A DNA stretch of 11,648 nt from Dehalococcoidia bacterium (lineage in GTDB: Bacteria; Chloroflexota; Dehalococcoidia; GIF9; AB-539-J10). The stretch is from assembly GCA_004375885.1 (NCBI GenBank), contig SOJG01000103.1, forward strand, positions 1 to 11,648. Reading direction: 5' to 3'. Under the pieces are notes generated by a model, which was not told the origin of the DNA, ran no database searches, and saw only the letters and a list, made by a program, of their open reading frames with translations. A program made the translations under genes and the position numbers. Positions 1 to 6,248 of this stretch are shown here, one piece after another. The number at the start of each line of letters is the position of its first letter. Position 1 is the first letter of the stretch.

Positions 1-73
1 GTGGGGCAACCCAAACCCGCCGAATCAGGCAACTGCAAGACACAGGCCTCTTCCGTTCTGATGATATATGCAG

Positions 74-715
74 CTAACCGTTAGGATAGGTGAGGACTAT
101 GATTTGTGTGTTGCTGGGTAGAGACGATGAAGTAATCGAGAGCTTCGTCCTTGGTTCTACCTCGCGAACTCTCATTTTCTCCAGGAATTGATCCACGGGA
201 CTGAGACTAGCTCCGTATGCCTCGGTCCTATAGTGCATGGGGATGACAATCGGAGGCCCCAGTTGCCTTACTATTTCCGCGGCCGCATCAATGGGTATGG
301 TGGACACCTCCCCAACAGGTAAGAACAGTATGTCGATATCTCCCAGCTCTTCTATCAGACTGGGGCCCAGAGAGTGCCCCAGATCACCTAGATGACATAA
401 AGTTATGCCATCCATCTCGATAGCATAAATGGTGTTCTTGCCCCTCACATCCCCTTTCTGGTTATCGTGGAACGAGGCCACCCCTGTGATAAAAGCCCCC
501 TTAATTTCGTATTCCCCGGGGCTCTTTATGTGTTTGGGGTCACCCGCGACACCTTCCACATAGCTATGACCGGGGTGAAGATGGCTCACTGTAGCTATGT
601 CGGCCTCAGGTTCGCCCGGGCGGTAGCCCAGGTCAGGATGATACGGGTCTGTGATAATGGTCTGCTCTTTTCCTCTAATCAGGAAGCAGGAGTGTCCCAG
701 CCAGATGATTTCCAT
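74..715 (-). CDS. MBL-fold metal-dependent hydrolase-like protein
   Basis: A cytoplasmic protein of 213 residues with the metallo-beta-lactamase fold, from the UlaG/UPF0173-like branch; its substrate is unknown. The N-terminus has the family-typical WLGHSCF (residues 5-11) and TDPY (22-25). The metal motif reads S-H45-L-H47-P-G49-H50, so the Asp of the usual HxHxDH is Gly. Other likely ligands are present: H83 in FHD, D111 in HLGDLGH and H161 in PMHYR. I chose ATG at 715 because the family normally begins with MEI-WLGH; an in-frame TTG at 724 would add three residues. No convincing Shine-Dalgarno sequence is visible. It lies 77 nt downstream of the NfeD-like gene on the same strand, so co-transcription is likely. 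The fold assignment is secure; loss of one ligand makes catalysis uncertain, although a relaxed motif could be normal for this subfamily. Confidence 0.88.
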   Translation of the reverse strand: MEIIWLGHSCFLIRGKEQTIITDPYHPDLGYRPGEPEADIATVSHLHPGHSYVEGVAGDPKHIKSPGEYEIKGAFITGVASFHDNQKGDVRGKNTIYAIEMDGITLCHLGDLGHSLGPSLIEELGDIDILFLPVGEVSTIPIDAAAEIVRQLGPPIVIPMHYRTEAYGASLSPVDQFLEKMRVREVEPRTKLSITSSSLPSNTQIIVLTYPNG

Positions 716-792
716 GAACGTCAAGAATCAGCCGCTTTCTTCAGCCTTGTCTATAGTTGTAGCGAAAACCCAGGCACCTGCTTTGTCAGGAT

Positions 793-1218
793 TCAATGCC
801 TATCACGGAGTATGTCGCTCTTGCACTCATAATCAGCGTTTCCCGCCGGTCTTACCTGAAGCGTCATCCCCTTCATGCCAGCCACGGAAACCTCTTCGCC
901 CACACCTATGGCTGAACTGGACGAAGCTCGCCACAGTTCGCCATTAACCCGAACATAACCTGTGGGGGCAATCGCAGTCGTTGTTCGTCCTCGACTGCCG
1001 ACATCAAGTGAGAGTATCGGTTCCCTGGCCAGCGCATTCCTGCCAAGCCGATAAGTCACACAGGCATACGTTCCCAGTGCCACCATCATCAGGATGAGGC
1101 CCCAGAGGGGAATATTTAGCCCAAACATCGGCAGCAGCCAGAGCACGACCGCGACCAGGGCCGCCTCTTCGAGTAAGGTTGTTATGATGGTATGTGCCGT
1201 ATATCTCCCGTATTTCAT
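793..1218 (-). CDS. Small NfeD-like membrane protein
   Basis: A membrane protein of 141 residues. Two hydrophobic segments lie at about residues 12-30 and 36-57, followed by a soluble domain at about 72-124. That domain carries the NfeD C-terminal (OB-fold) signature: IAPTGYVRVNGELWRA (83-98), then GVGEEVSVAGMKGMTLQVRP (105-124). NfeD proteins are membrane-associated, often beside stomatin/SPFH proteins or with an N-terminal protease domain. This is the short form without the protease, and no stomatin gene is in the window. Start ATG at 1218 has only a weak ribosome site (GGT about 8 nt upstream; a GGGAGGG lies further away). A minus-strand promoter about 170 nt upstream could drive this gene and the MBL-fold gene after it. 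The role is probably membrane-microdomain or envelope related, by family only. Confidence 0.85.
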   Translation of the reverse strand: MKYGRYTAHTIITTLLEEAALVAVVLWLLPMFGLNIPLWGLILMMVALGTYACVTYRLGRNALAREPILSLDVGSRGRTTTAIAPTGYVRVNGELWRASSSSAIGVGEEVSVAGMKGMTLQVRPAGNADYECKSDILRDRH

Positions 1219-1387
1219 CTTGCTACCAAGACAAGACCCTCCCCTTCTGCGAGATCCGAGTAGCTGCCACCGTGTTCGCTCAACCCATCAGCCAGGAGAG
1301 TGCTTGATTCTCCGCAACACACCAGGGCGGGTATTGAGCGCTTCCATTCACACAGCAACTCTGCCCGCACACGTCCTGCTTACGATA

Positions 1388-1416
1388 ATGATACGCAAGG
1401 CAATGGAAATAGTCAA
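1388..1416 (-). promoter_or_regulatory. Sigma70-type promoter for the NfeD-like/MBL pair
   Basis: On the minus strand TTGACT (1411-1416) is followed by exactly 17 nt and TATCAT (1388-1393). That is 5/6 and 5/6 matches to the -35 and -10 consensus at ideal spacing. Transcription would start near 1381, leaving a leader of about 160 nt before the ATG at 1218. It is back-to-back with the birA promoter; the two -35 boxes are only 12 nt apart. Confidence 0.6.
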
Positions 1417-1428
1417 ACAGCAGGGCAA

Positions 1429-1457
1429 TTGACAAGGACCGCTATGACCGTTAACAT
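1429..1457 (+). promoter_or_regulatory. Sigma70-type promoter of birA
   Basis: A perfect TTGACA (1429-1434), a 17-nt spacer and TAACAT (1452-1457, 4/6) form a good sigma70-type promoter. The predicted start is near 1464. The left half of an inverted repeat (CGTTAAC, 1449-1455) covers the -10 box, so a bound repressor would block polymerase. Confidence 0.6.
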
Positions 1458-1477
1458 TTGAAGGATGAAGGTTAACG
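1449..1477. promoter_or_regulatory. Inverted repeat over birA promoter/RBS, possible BirA operator
   Basis: CGTTAAC (1449-1455) and GTTAACG (1471-1477) form a perfect 7-bp inverted repeat separated by 15 nt. The left arm overlaps the -10 box. The right arm adjoins the GAAGG ribosome site (1467-1471) of the start at 1480. Known BirA operators are two AAC/GTT-containing half-sites (TTGTAAACC and its complement) separated by 14-15 nt. The right half here, GGTTAACGA, is close to that pattern, but the left half is poorer and the core spacing is one or two nt shorter. Autoregulation by BirA is an inference. Confidence 0.4.
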
Positions 1478-1479
1478 AG

Positions 1480-2478
1480 ATGAAGGGTCAAATATTGAAG
1501 GCTTTGCGAGAGTGTGATGGTCAACTGTCTGGCCAGACGCTTTCCGACTTGCTGGGCATCTCCAGGGTCTCTGTCTGGAAGCATATTCAGAGCCTGAAAA
1601 GCGCCGGTTACGTAATAGAGGCCTCAGCCAGAGGATACAAGCTGATTTCCTCACCGGATTTGCTGCTCCCCTACGAATTCACAGAGCTCGAGCAGGAGAT
1701 TCACTATTTCTCGGAGGTCGGCTCGACCATGGACGTGGCCAGAGAGCTGGCCAGAAGGGGAGCAAGGGAAGGGACCATCGTGATCGCGGAATCCCAAGTC
1801 CATGGCCGGGGCAGATTGAGCCGGCAATGGTTTTCTCCGCAGGGTGGCATTTACTTCACTTTCATTTTGCGACCCGGGATAAGCCCCGTTTACGCTCCCA
1901 GGGTAAACTTGATGGCCTCTGTTGCCGTGGCAACCACAATCAGAAATCTCCTCGGGCTAAAAACCGAACTAAAGTGGCCCAATGACGTCTTGATTGAAGG
2001 CAGGAAGGTGTGCGGCATACTGGCTGAAATGGAGGCAGAAATGGATGCTGTAAACTTCGTGAACCTCGGCATAGGCATCAACGCAAATACATCTATTCAT
2101 CAGCTTGAAGACAAGGCAATCTCGTTAAAGGATGTATTGGGACGAGCGATCTCCAGGAAAGAGTTGTTAAGAGCGTTGCTGACGGAAATAAGGCAGCAGC
2201 AACCGCTGTTAATGGAGCCAGCGTTGCTTGATGAGTGGAAAAAGCTCTCTGCGACCTTGAATAAGTACGTACAGATAGTAGTGCCGGGTGAGGTGATGGT
2301 AGGGCGGGCAATCGACATCGATACCACCGGAGCGCTGATAATAGAGGGGAGGAATGGCTCTGTGAAGAAGGCACTGGCCGGGGACTGCATTCATTTGAGG
2401 GAAGAAGCACGGAATGCCAGCAGCGGGGGTGGTCAATCAGCGGTACTCAATACACAGGATGGAGCTGACAGTAGTTAG
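1480..2478 (+). CDS. birA: Bifunctional biotin-[acetyl-CoA-carboxylase] ligase / biotin repressor BirA
   Basis: Makes biotinyl-5'-AMP from biotin and ATP and attaches biotin to the acceptor lysine of biotin-dependent carboxylases; it can also act as a biotin-responsive repressor. Residues 1-58 form a winged helix (TLSDLLGISRVSVWKHIQSL). The catalytic core follows, with GRGRLSRQW (109-117) for the adenylate loop, KWPNDV (165-170), KVCGILAE (176-183) and the NLGIGIN strand. A small C-terminal SH3-like domain lies around 255-310, then a low-complexity Ser/Gly tail. At about 332 residues it matches group II BirA length. I prefer ATG 1480 because GAAGG (1467-1471) sits 8 nt upstream. ATG 1465 (five extra residues) abuts its only SD-like sequence and lies almost on the predicted transcription start, so it would be leaderless. 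No biotin synthesis or carboxylase gene lies nearby. Confidence 0.95.
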   Translation: MKGQILKALRECDGQLSGQTLSDLLGISRVSVWKHIQSLKSAGYVIEASARGYKLISSPDLLLPYEFTELEQEIHYFSEVGSTMDVARELARRGAREGTIVIAESQVHGRGRLSRQWFSPQGGIYFTFILRPGISPVYAPRVNLMASVAVATTIRNLLGLKTELKWPNDVLIEGRKVCGILAEMEAEMDAVNFVNLGIGINANTSIHQLEDKAISLKDVLGRAISRKELLRALLTEIRQQQPLLMEPALLDEWKKLSATLNKYVQIVVPGEVMVGRAIDIDTTGALIIEGRNGSVKKALAGDCIHLREEARNASSGGGQSAVLNTQDGADSS

Positions 2479-2511
2479 CTTATTGGGCCCGACGACGTAG
2501 GCAGGTGCACC

Positions 2512-2539
2512 TTTGGAGCAGCACGGCCAGGCCTACAAT
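2512..2539 (+). promoter_or_regulatory. Weak candidate promoter of the DUF1284 gene
   Basis: TACAAT (2534-2539) is a good -10 box, with TTTGGA (2512-2517) as a poor -35 at 16-nt spacing. Transcription would start about 30 nt before the GTG at 2578. Read-through from birA is the alternative. Confidence 0.25.
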
Positions 2540-2577
2540 GGCAGTTTAAGTGGGTGACAGACAGGTAATGCGGACAA

Positions 2578-3027
2578 GTGAGTGAGCTGACACATCCCTG
2601 CACGATTCGCGCTCATCATCTCCTCTGCACACTGGGCTTCCGCGGCCTGGGATATAGCGAGGAATTCACGTCCAGCATGCGAAATGTAGTGGAGAAGCTG
2701 CGCTCCAGCCGGGTCTTCCCCCTGACCCTGGTGGTTGGGTGCGACATCATCTGTGCCGCATGTCCTCATAGCAAAGAGGGCCAATGCTTCAAAGAGAGCG
2801 ATTCCGAAGCGAAGGCCACGTCTCTGGACCTGGAGATACTATCGAGGCTTGGATTTGAACCTGGAGCTCAAGTGCCGTGTTATGAAGCCTGGAAGAGGAT
2901 CAGAGAAAGGATGACTTCTGAGGACATGGTTGAGCTTTGCTCCGATTGCGAATGGTTTGGACTGGGATACTGTGTGGAGGGCCTGGAGAGATTGAAGTCT
3001 GGCGAGCTCACGATGCCGGAAAACTGA
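2578..3027 (+). CDS. DUF1284 cysteine-rich protein
   Basis: A protein of 149 residues of unknown function. The start has the DUF1284 hallmark RAHHLLCTLGFRGLGYSEEF (residues 11-30). Ten cysteines are present. C55, C59, C62 and C70 form a CX3CX2CX7C cluster, and C121, C124 and C132 lie in CSDCEWFGLGYC, with C101 between them. Such spacing suggests an iron-sulfur cluster or structural zinc, but the ligand is not proven. It starts with GTG; an upstream ATG (2568) is in another frame and meets a stop. The ribosome site is weak (AGG about 12 nt upstream). It lies 99 nt after birA on the same strand and converges with the exported-protein gene, leaving only 15 nt between their ends. No signal peptide is seen, so it is probably cytoplasmic. 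Confidence 0.85.
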   Translation: MSELTHPCTIRAHHLLCTLGFRGLGYSEEFTSSMRNVVEKLRSSRVFPLTLVVGCDIICAACPHSKEGQCFKESDSEAKATSLDLEILSRLGFEPGAQVPCYEAWKRIRERMTSEDMVELCSDCEWFGLGYCVEGLERLKSGELTMPEN

Positions 3028-3042
3028 GCGCAGGAGATCAAT

Positions 3043-3936
3043 CTAGCGTCTTTGGGCCCTCGCCCCCGTCCTTCTACGCACAAGGAAGACCACGAGTCCT
3101 GCCACCACAACTGCAGCTATGATCCCCAGAAAAAGCGGCCAATTGATCGGTCGCTGGAATGGCGTCCCGGCAGCGAAGTTGGCTGTTATGTTATAGCTGC
3201 CATCCATGGTGATGTTGGTCGAGGCAGCATTGACATCAGCGATGGTGCCGGTGTCCCCAGTCCAGTTGACAAAGCGATAGCCCGTAGCAGATGTGGCCAC
3301 GAGGTCAACCACCGTTCCCTCGTCGTAGGTAAAAGTCCCCTCGCCCGGAGTGGTTACCCGGCCACCCGCGGTGCTATCGATGGCAAGATCGTACTGGACC
3401 TGTATCTCCTCGAAGATGGCAGTGATGGCAAAGGTGGTCGGTTCACAGACGTCGAATGCGATGGTTAACTCTACGTCATCAGCCGCCTCAAGTAACCTGT
3501 CAGCAAGGTAAGCGTCCAGGATGGACAGGGTTGCCGCGCCATTCCAAAGACCCAACGTGTAGTGGATGCCTTCCACCAGAGTGTTGCCGTTTTCCATGAT
3601 GGAATCTACTGCAGAGGCATCGTTCCACGTGATGGTCGTCTCCACGGCAGCAGGATGACTCAGGTCGTACTCAGCTGCCTGGGGGTCGACGGTGGCGCAG
3701 GTCAGCTCAATCGCCGTGATGGTGATGGTCGACGCGTGAGCGCTCACCGTGATGGTCAGATCTACACCATCATCGACTGCCAGTGAGTTGCCAGCAGCGT
3801 AGGTATCCCGGACGGCTAACGTCGCAGGGTCATTCATAAGGGGCAACAAGCTGAAGCTCAGTACCAGCGCTACGGCAAATGAAACCCTGAATACTCTTGT
3901 CAGCCGTTCCTTTTCTCCTGAAAAACCCCTCGTCAC
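3043..3936 (-). CDS. Exported anchored protein with X2-like and InlB-type repeat domains
   Basis: A surface protein of 297 residues. Residues 11-34 look like a signal peptide (basic KERLTRVFR, then a hydrophobic stretch). Residues of about 82-163 resemble the X2/Ig-like module found beside carbohydrate-binding domains: AEYDLS, a TITWND strand, SIMENGNTLVEGIHYTL, then ATLSILDAYLADRL and ELTIAFD. Residues of about 183-254 resemble an InlB B-repeat/SHIRT-like module: STAGGRVTTPGEGTFTYDEG, then ATGYRFVNWTGD and ITANF. Residues 266-286 form a transmembrane helix followed by RRRTGARAQRR, a cytoplasmic stop-transfer tail; there is no LPXTG motif. It therefore appears to be held in the membrane with two Ig-like modules outside. 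The start is GTG (3936) with no clear ribosome site, so the exact N-terminus is uncertain. Both domains are binding or scaffold modules; no catalytic domain is present. Confidence 0.8.
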   Translation of the reverse strand: MTRGFSGEKERLTRVFRVSFAVALVLSFSLLPLMNDPATLAVRDTYAAGNSLAVDDGVDLTITVSAHASTITITAIELTCATVDPQAAEYDLSHPAAVETTITWNDASAVDSIMENGNTLVEGIHYTLGLWNGAATLSILDAYLADRLLEAADDVELTIAFDVCEPTTFAITAIFEEIQVQYDLAIDSTAGGRVTTPGEGTFTYDEGTVVDLVATSATGYRFVNWTGDTGTIADVNAASTNITMDGSYNITANFAAGTPFQRPINWPLFLGIIAAVVVAGLVVFLVRRRTGARAQRR

Positions 3937-4029
3937 TCGTCAACCCGGGGCACCCCAGCCTCCGATATAGAATCGGCCCTCTGGTGCGAGTTCACCTTCG
4001 CCTCAACCTTTCGAGTGCCCCTGGCAACT

Positions 4030-4058
4030 AGGGTATCAACCCCACCCCACACTGTCAA
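4030..4058 (-). promoter_or_regulatory. Candidate promoter of the exported-protein gene
   Basis: On the minus strand a perfect TTGACA (4053-4058) is followed after 17 nt by TACCCT (4030-4035), only a 3/6 match to the -10 consensus. The position suits the gene starting at 3936 (leader about 85 nt), but the weak -10 box limits confidence. Confidence 0.3.
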
Positions 4059-4225
4059 GGCGCTTGATCCTCTCAGTGAAGTCGAGGGCCAAACTCATCA
4101 TCCTTTCCCATGGTGAGAGGGAGTTATACAGCAACGAGTGCTTTTTTCCACCTTGTGGCAAGACCCGACCGCTGATGCAAAGGCAGCCCGCAGCGACAGG
4201 AAAGGTAATCCATTGCCGCCTACAA

Positions 4226-4234
4226 TGCTATAAT
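4226..4234 (+). promoter_or_regulatory. Extended -10 promoter upstream of aroA
   Basis: TGCTATAAT is a perfect extended -10 element (TGN plus TATAAT, 4229-4234). The -35 position at 17-nt spacing (TAATCC, 4206-4211) is poor, as expected when the TG motif does the work. Transcription would start near 4241, giving aroA a leader of about 267 nt. Confidence 0.55.
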
Positions 4235-4240
4235 TGTGCC

Positions 4241-4507
4241 GTGCTGGTTACCATGATCGGGCTAGAAGTAATCGGTCGCCAATTGGGCCAGCTTCAAACG
4301 CTGATACCTGCTTGAACAACGAGGAGGCAACGGTTGACTGGGTGAACAGACTCAGCAAGGAATCGGAAAGGCACCGACACCCTGAGTCCGCCCGCAGTAA
4401 ACGACTGAAATAGGCCTTAGCCGAGGCTGGCGAAGCAAGACACCGATCGCTGAGTCGGCTGTTGGCTTGAACCGGCAAAGGAGAGGACTCCGGTCAAAAA
4501 TCACGAT
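4241..4507 (+). promoter_or_regulatory. Long structured 5' leader of aroA, possible attenuator
   Basis: The 3937-4507 gap holds no convincing gene. This half has RNA-like structure. GACTCAGC (4349-4356) can pair with GCTGAGTC (4449-4456, 8 bp), or its first seven bases can pair with CTGAGTC (4382-4388), but not both. The two partners lie in imperfect direct repeats: CACCGA plus CTGAGTC at 4372-4388 and again at 4441-4456. A further hairpin, ACCGG (4471-4475)/CCGGT (4490-4494), has GGAGAGG in its loop. A 20-codon ORF (4253-4315) begins about 12 nt after the predicted start but has no ribosome site and no run of aromatic codons. No T-box consensus or U-tract terminator was found. The regulatory role is inferred. 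Confidence 0.35.
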
Positions 4508-5830
4508 ATGTTTTCCGCCAAAGACGAAGCAATAACCATTAGACCTTGCCCCAGGCTGGAAGGTGAGATAATTTTACCTGGCGATAAATCGATCTCCCAC
4601 CGAGCTATCATCCTGAATAGCTTGGCTGAAGGCAGTGCCCAGATTGAGAATTTCGCCCCGGGGAGGGATTGCCTGGCTACGATTAGGTGTTTGAGAGCCC
4701 TGGGAGTGAGCATTGACACTAAACGGCCGCCGGACTCAAATACTGCACTGATCTCGGGAATTGGCGAAGACGGGCTTAAGGAGGCCGCCGATGTGCTTAA
4801 TGCCGGGAATAGCGCCACCACCATGCGCCTTCTGGGCGGACTTCTTGCCAGCCAGCCCTTCCTATCGGTTATTACCGGCGACGTCTCTCTCCGTAATCGA
4901 CCTATGGGCAGGTTGATCGAGCCACTAAGATTGATGGGTGCTCAGTTGTGGGGAAGAGGGAGAGATTCCTTTGCTCCTCTGGTCATTAAGGGGAGAAAGC
5001 TGGAGGGCATAGAATATGGCCTGCCGGTTCCTAGCGCTCAGGTGAAATCGGCAATTCTATTGGCCGGTCTTTTTGCCCGCGGCAACACTCTCCTGCACCA
5101 GGCAATCCCTTCACGGGACCATACTGAGAGGCTGCTCAAACAGATGGGAGCCCGCCTGAAAAGCCAGGGAAATTCGGTTTGCTTGTCGCCTCTGTCCGAC
5201 CCCTTAGTCCCTGTCAGCCTTCGCGTCCCGGGCGACATCAGTTCGGCGGCTTACTTCCTGGTTGCCGGAGCGATCCATTCTAACGCCAGGATACTGGTAA
5301 GGGATTGCGGCATCAACCCCACACGAACGGGGATCATAGATATTCTCCTTGCTATGGGGGCCAGGCTGAAAATCCATAACGAGCGCCTGGAAGCTGGTGA
5401 ACCTCTGGCCGATATTGTGGTAGAATGTAGCGAATTGAAGGGGATAGAGGTCGGTGGCGATATCATCCCTCGCCTCATCGACGAGATTCCCGTGTTAGCT
5501 GTAGCTGCATGTGTGGCTAAAGGCAAAACTGTGATCAGGGATGCCGGAGAGCTGAGGATGAAGGAATCAGATAGGATCGCCACAGTGGCAAGCGAGCTCT
5601 CCCGCCTGGGCGCTAGAATTGAATCATTGCCCGATGGCATGGTCATCCATGGCGGCGGGCTTCTGTCGGGCACAGAGGTTGACAGCCATTTCGACCACCG
5701 ATTGGCGATGGGCCTGGCAGTAGCTGGTTTGGTCGCCAGAGGAGAAACGATTATCAAGCATGCCCAGGTGACACAGATATCATATCCTGCCTTCTGGCAG
5801 ACTTTACGACAGGTGATACAGGACTCATAG
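4508..5830 (+). CDS. aroA: 3-phosphoshikimate 1-carboxyvinyltransferase (EPSP synthase), class II type
   Basis: Sixth step of the shikimate pathway: transfers the enolpyruvyl group of PEP to shikimate-3-phosphate in the cytoplasm, towards chorismate and the aromatic amino acids. At 440 residues it is full length. PEP and S3P site motifs are intact: PGDKSISHR (24-32), NAGNSATTMRLL (98-109), RPMGR (131-135), SAQVK (176-180), RDHTE (203-207), NPTR (270-273), LIDEIPVLA (323-331), KESDR (352-356) and DHRLAM (396-401). GDKS, SAQVK, RDHTE and NPTR are the four signatures used to define class II enzymes. A103 occupies the place of E. coli Gly96, as in the glyphosate-tolerant CP4 enzyme. ATG 4508 is the only start before the upstream stop at 4451. 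It lacks a close ribosome site; a strong GGAGAGG lies 21 nt upstream inside a hairpin loop. No other aro gene is in the window. Confidence 0.97.
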   Translation: MFSAKDEAITIRPCPRLEGEIILPGDKSISHRAIILNSLAEGSAQIENFAPGRDCLATIRCLRALGVSIDTKRPPDSNTALISGIGEDGLKEAADVLNAGNSATTMRLLGGLLASQPFLSVITGDVSLRNRPMGRLIEPLRLMGAQLWGRGRDSFAPLVIKGRKLEGIEYGLPVPSAQVKSAILLAGLFARGNTLLHQAIPSRDHTERLLKQMGARLKSQGNSVCLSPLSDPLVPVSLRVPGDISSAAYFLVAGAIHSNARILVRDCGINPTRTGIIDILLAMGARLKIHNERLEAGEPLADIVVECSELKGIEVGGDIIPRLIDEIPVLAVAACVAKGKTVIRDAGELRMKESDRIATVASELSRLGARIESLPDGMVIHGGGLLSGTEVDSHFDHRLAMGLAVAGLVARGETIIKHAQVTQISYPAFWQTLRQVIQDS

Positions 5831-5854
5831 TCTTCGGCATGATCCCGTATCAAA

Positions 5855-5930
5855 CTCTCTCCCTGGAAAGAAGAGGGGCAGAGTGAGCGTGAGTTGGCTC
5901 TCCCTGTGAGTCTCTGCCGCGAGGAGAGAG
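5855..5930 (+). other. Nested inverted repeats between aroA and remA
   Basis: An outer 8-bp pair, CTCTCTCC (5855-5862) with GGAGAGAG (5923-5930), encloses an inner 7-bp pair, GGCAGAG (5877-5883) with CTCTGCC (5912-5918). Both are perfect, and together they could fold the spacer into one long arm. There is no U-tract, so a classic intrinsic terminator is not supported; an mRNA processing or stability element is possible. Confidence 0.35.
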
Positions 5931-5975
5931 AACTATAACGACTGATGCAGTCAACTACAAAGCAGGAGGGGCAGA

Positions 5976-6248
5976 ATGGCTACAGAATTGGTCCATGTCG
6001 GTTTTGGCAGCGTTATCGCCGTTAATAGAGTGGTTGCTTTCCTTTCGGTCGATCAGCAACCAGTCAAGCGACTCCTTCGGGAGGCTAGAGAAAAAGGAGT
6101 CTTGATTGACGCTACTCATGGCAGGAAGGCAAAGGCGGCTATTCTTTTTGACACCGGTCACATGATGTTGGCTGCCGTAACAGCGGAAACTATTGCTCAT
6201 AGATTGACTCCCGCCTGTCTCCCCTCCGAGGAAAAAGTTGAACTATAA
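5976..6248 (+). CDS. remA: RemA family DNA-binding regulator (DUF370)
   Basis: A homologue, 90 residues long, of Bacillus subtilis RemA, a small DNA-binding protein that forms ring-like oligomers and activates extracellular-matrix and osmoprotection genes. Family motifs are clear: HVGFGSVIAVNRVV (7-20), PVKRLLREAREKGVLIDATHGR (29-50) and AAVTAETIAHR (66-76). Of the three B. subtilis DNA-contact arginines (18, 50, 51), R18 and R50 are kept and the third is Lys51. The ATG has an excellent ribosome site, AGGAGG (5964-5969), with 6-nt spacing. It overlaps the start of gmk, the usual partner in this order. Family membership is certain; target genes in this organism are unknown. Matrix genes are not nearby, so a nucleoid or general regulatory role is equally possible. 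Confidence 0.93.
   Translation: MATELVHVGFGSVIAVNRVVAFLSVDQQPVKRLLREAREKGVLIDATHGRKAKAAILFDTGHMMLAAVTAETIAHRLTPACLPSEEKVEL

Noticed and set aside
3..77. Possible 3' end of an upstream plus-strand gene (frame ending TAA at 75-77).
   Set aside because: Only 24 codons are visible, several frames are open this close to the edge, and no family is recognisable.
4064..4315. 83-codon plus-strand ORF in the aroA upstream region.
   Set aside because: No ribosome site or family resemblance; it spans the extended -10 promoter and its composition looks non-coding.
4312..4413. TTG-initiated frame with charged, protein-like translation ending at TAG, continuing in frame after the stop to 4470.
   Set aside because: Overlaps the repeat and stem elements of the leader; no start signal and no recognised family. 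Could be a relic, but unsupported.
4445..4485. GGTTCAAGCC on the minus strand resembling a tRNA T-loop.
   Set aside because: The flanking bases do not form the 5-bp T stem or an acceptor stem, and no anticodon arm is found.
5251..5853. 200-codon minus-strand ORF opposite aroA.
   Set aside because: Shadow frame of a clearly identified gene; Ser/Pro/Arg-rich translation with no family resemblance.
5934..5939. TATAAC as a -10 box for remA.
   Set aside because: No acceptable -35 at 16-18 nt and no TGN extension, so a separate remA promoter is not supported.
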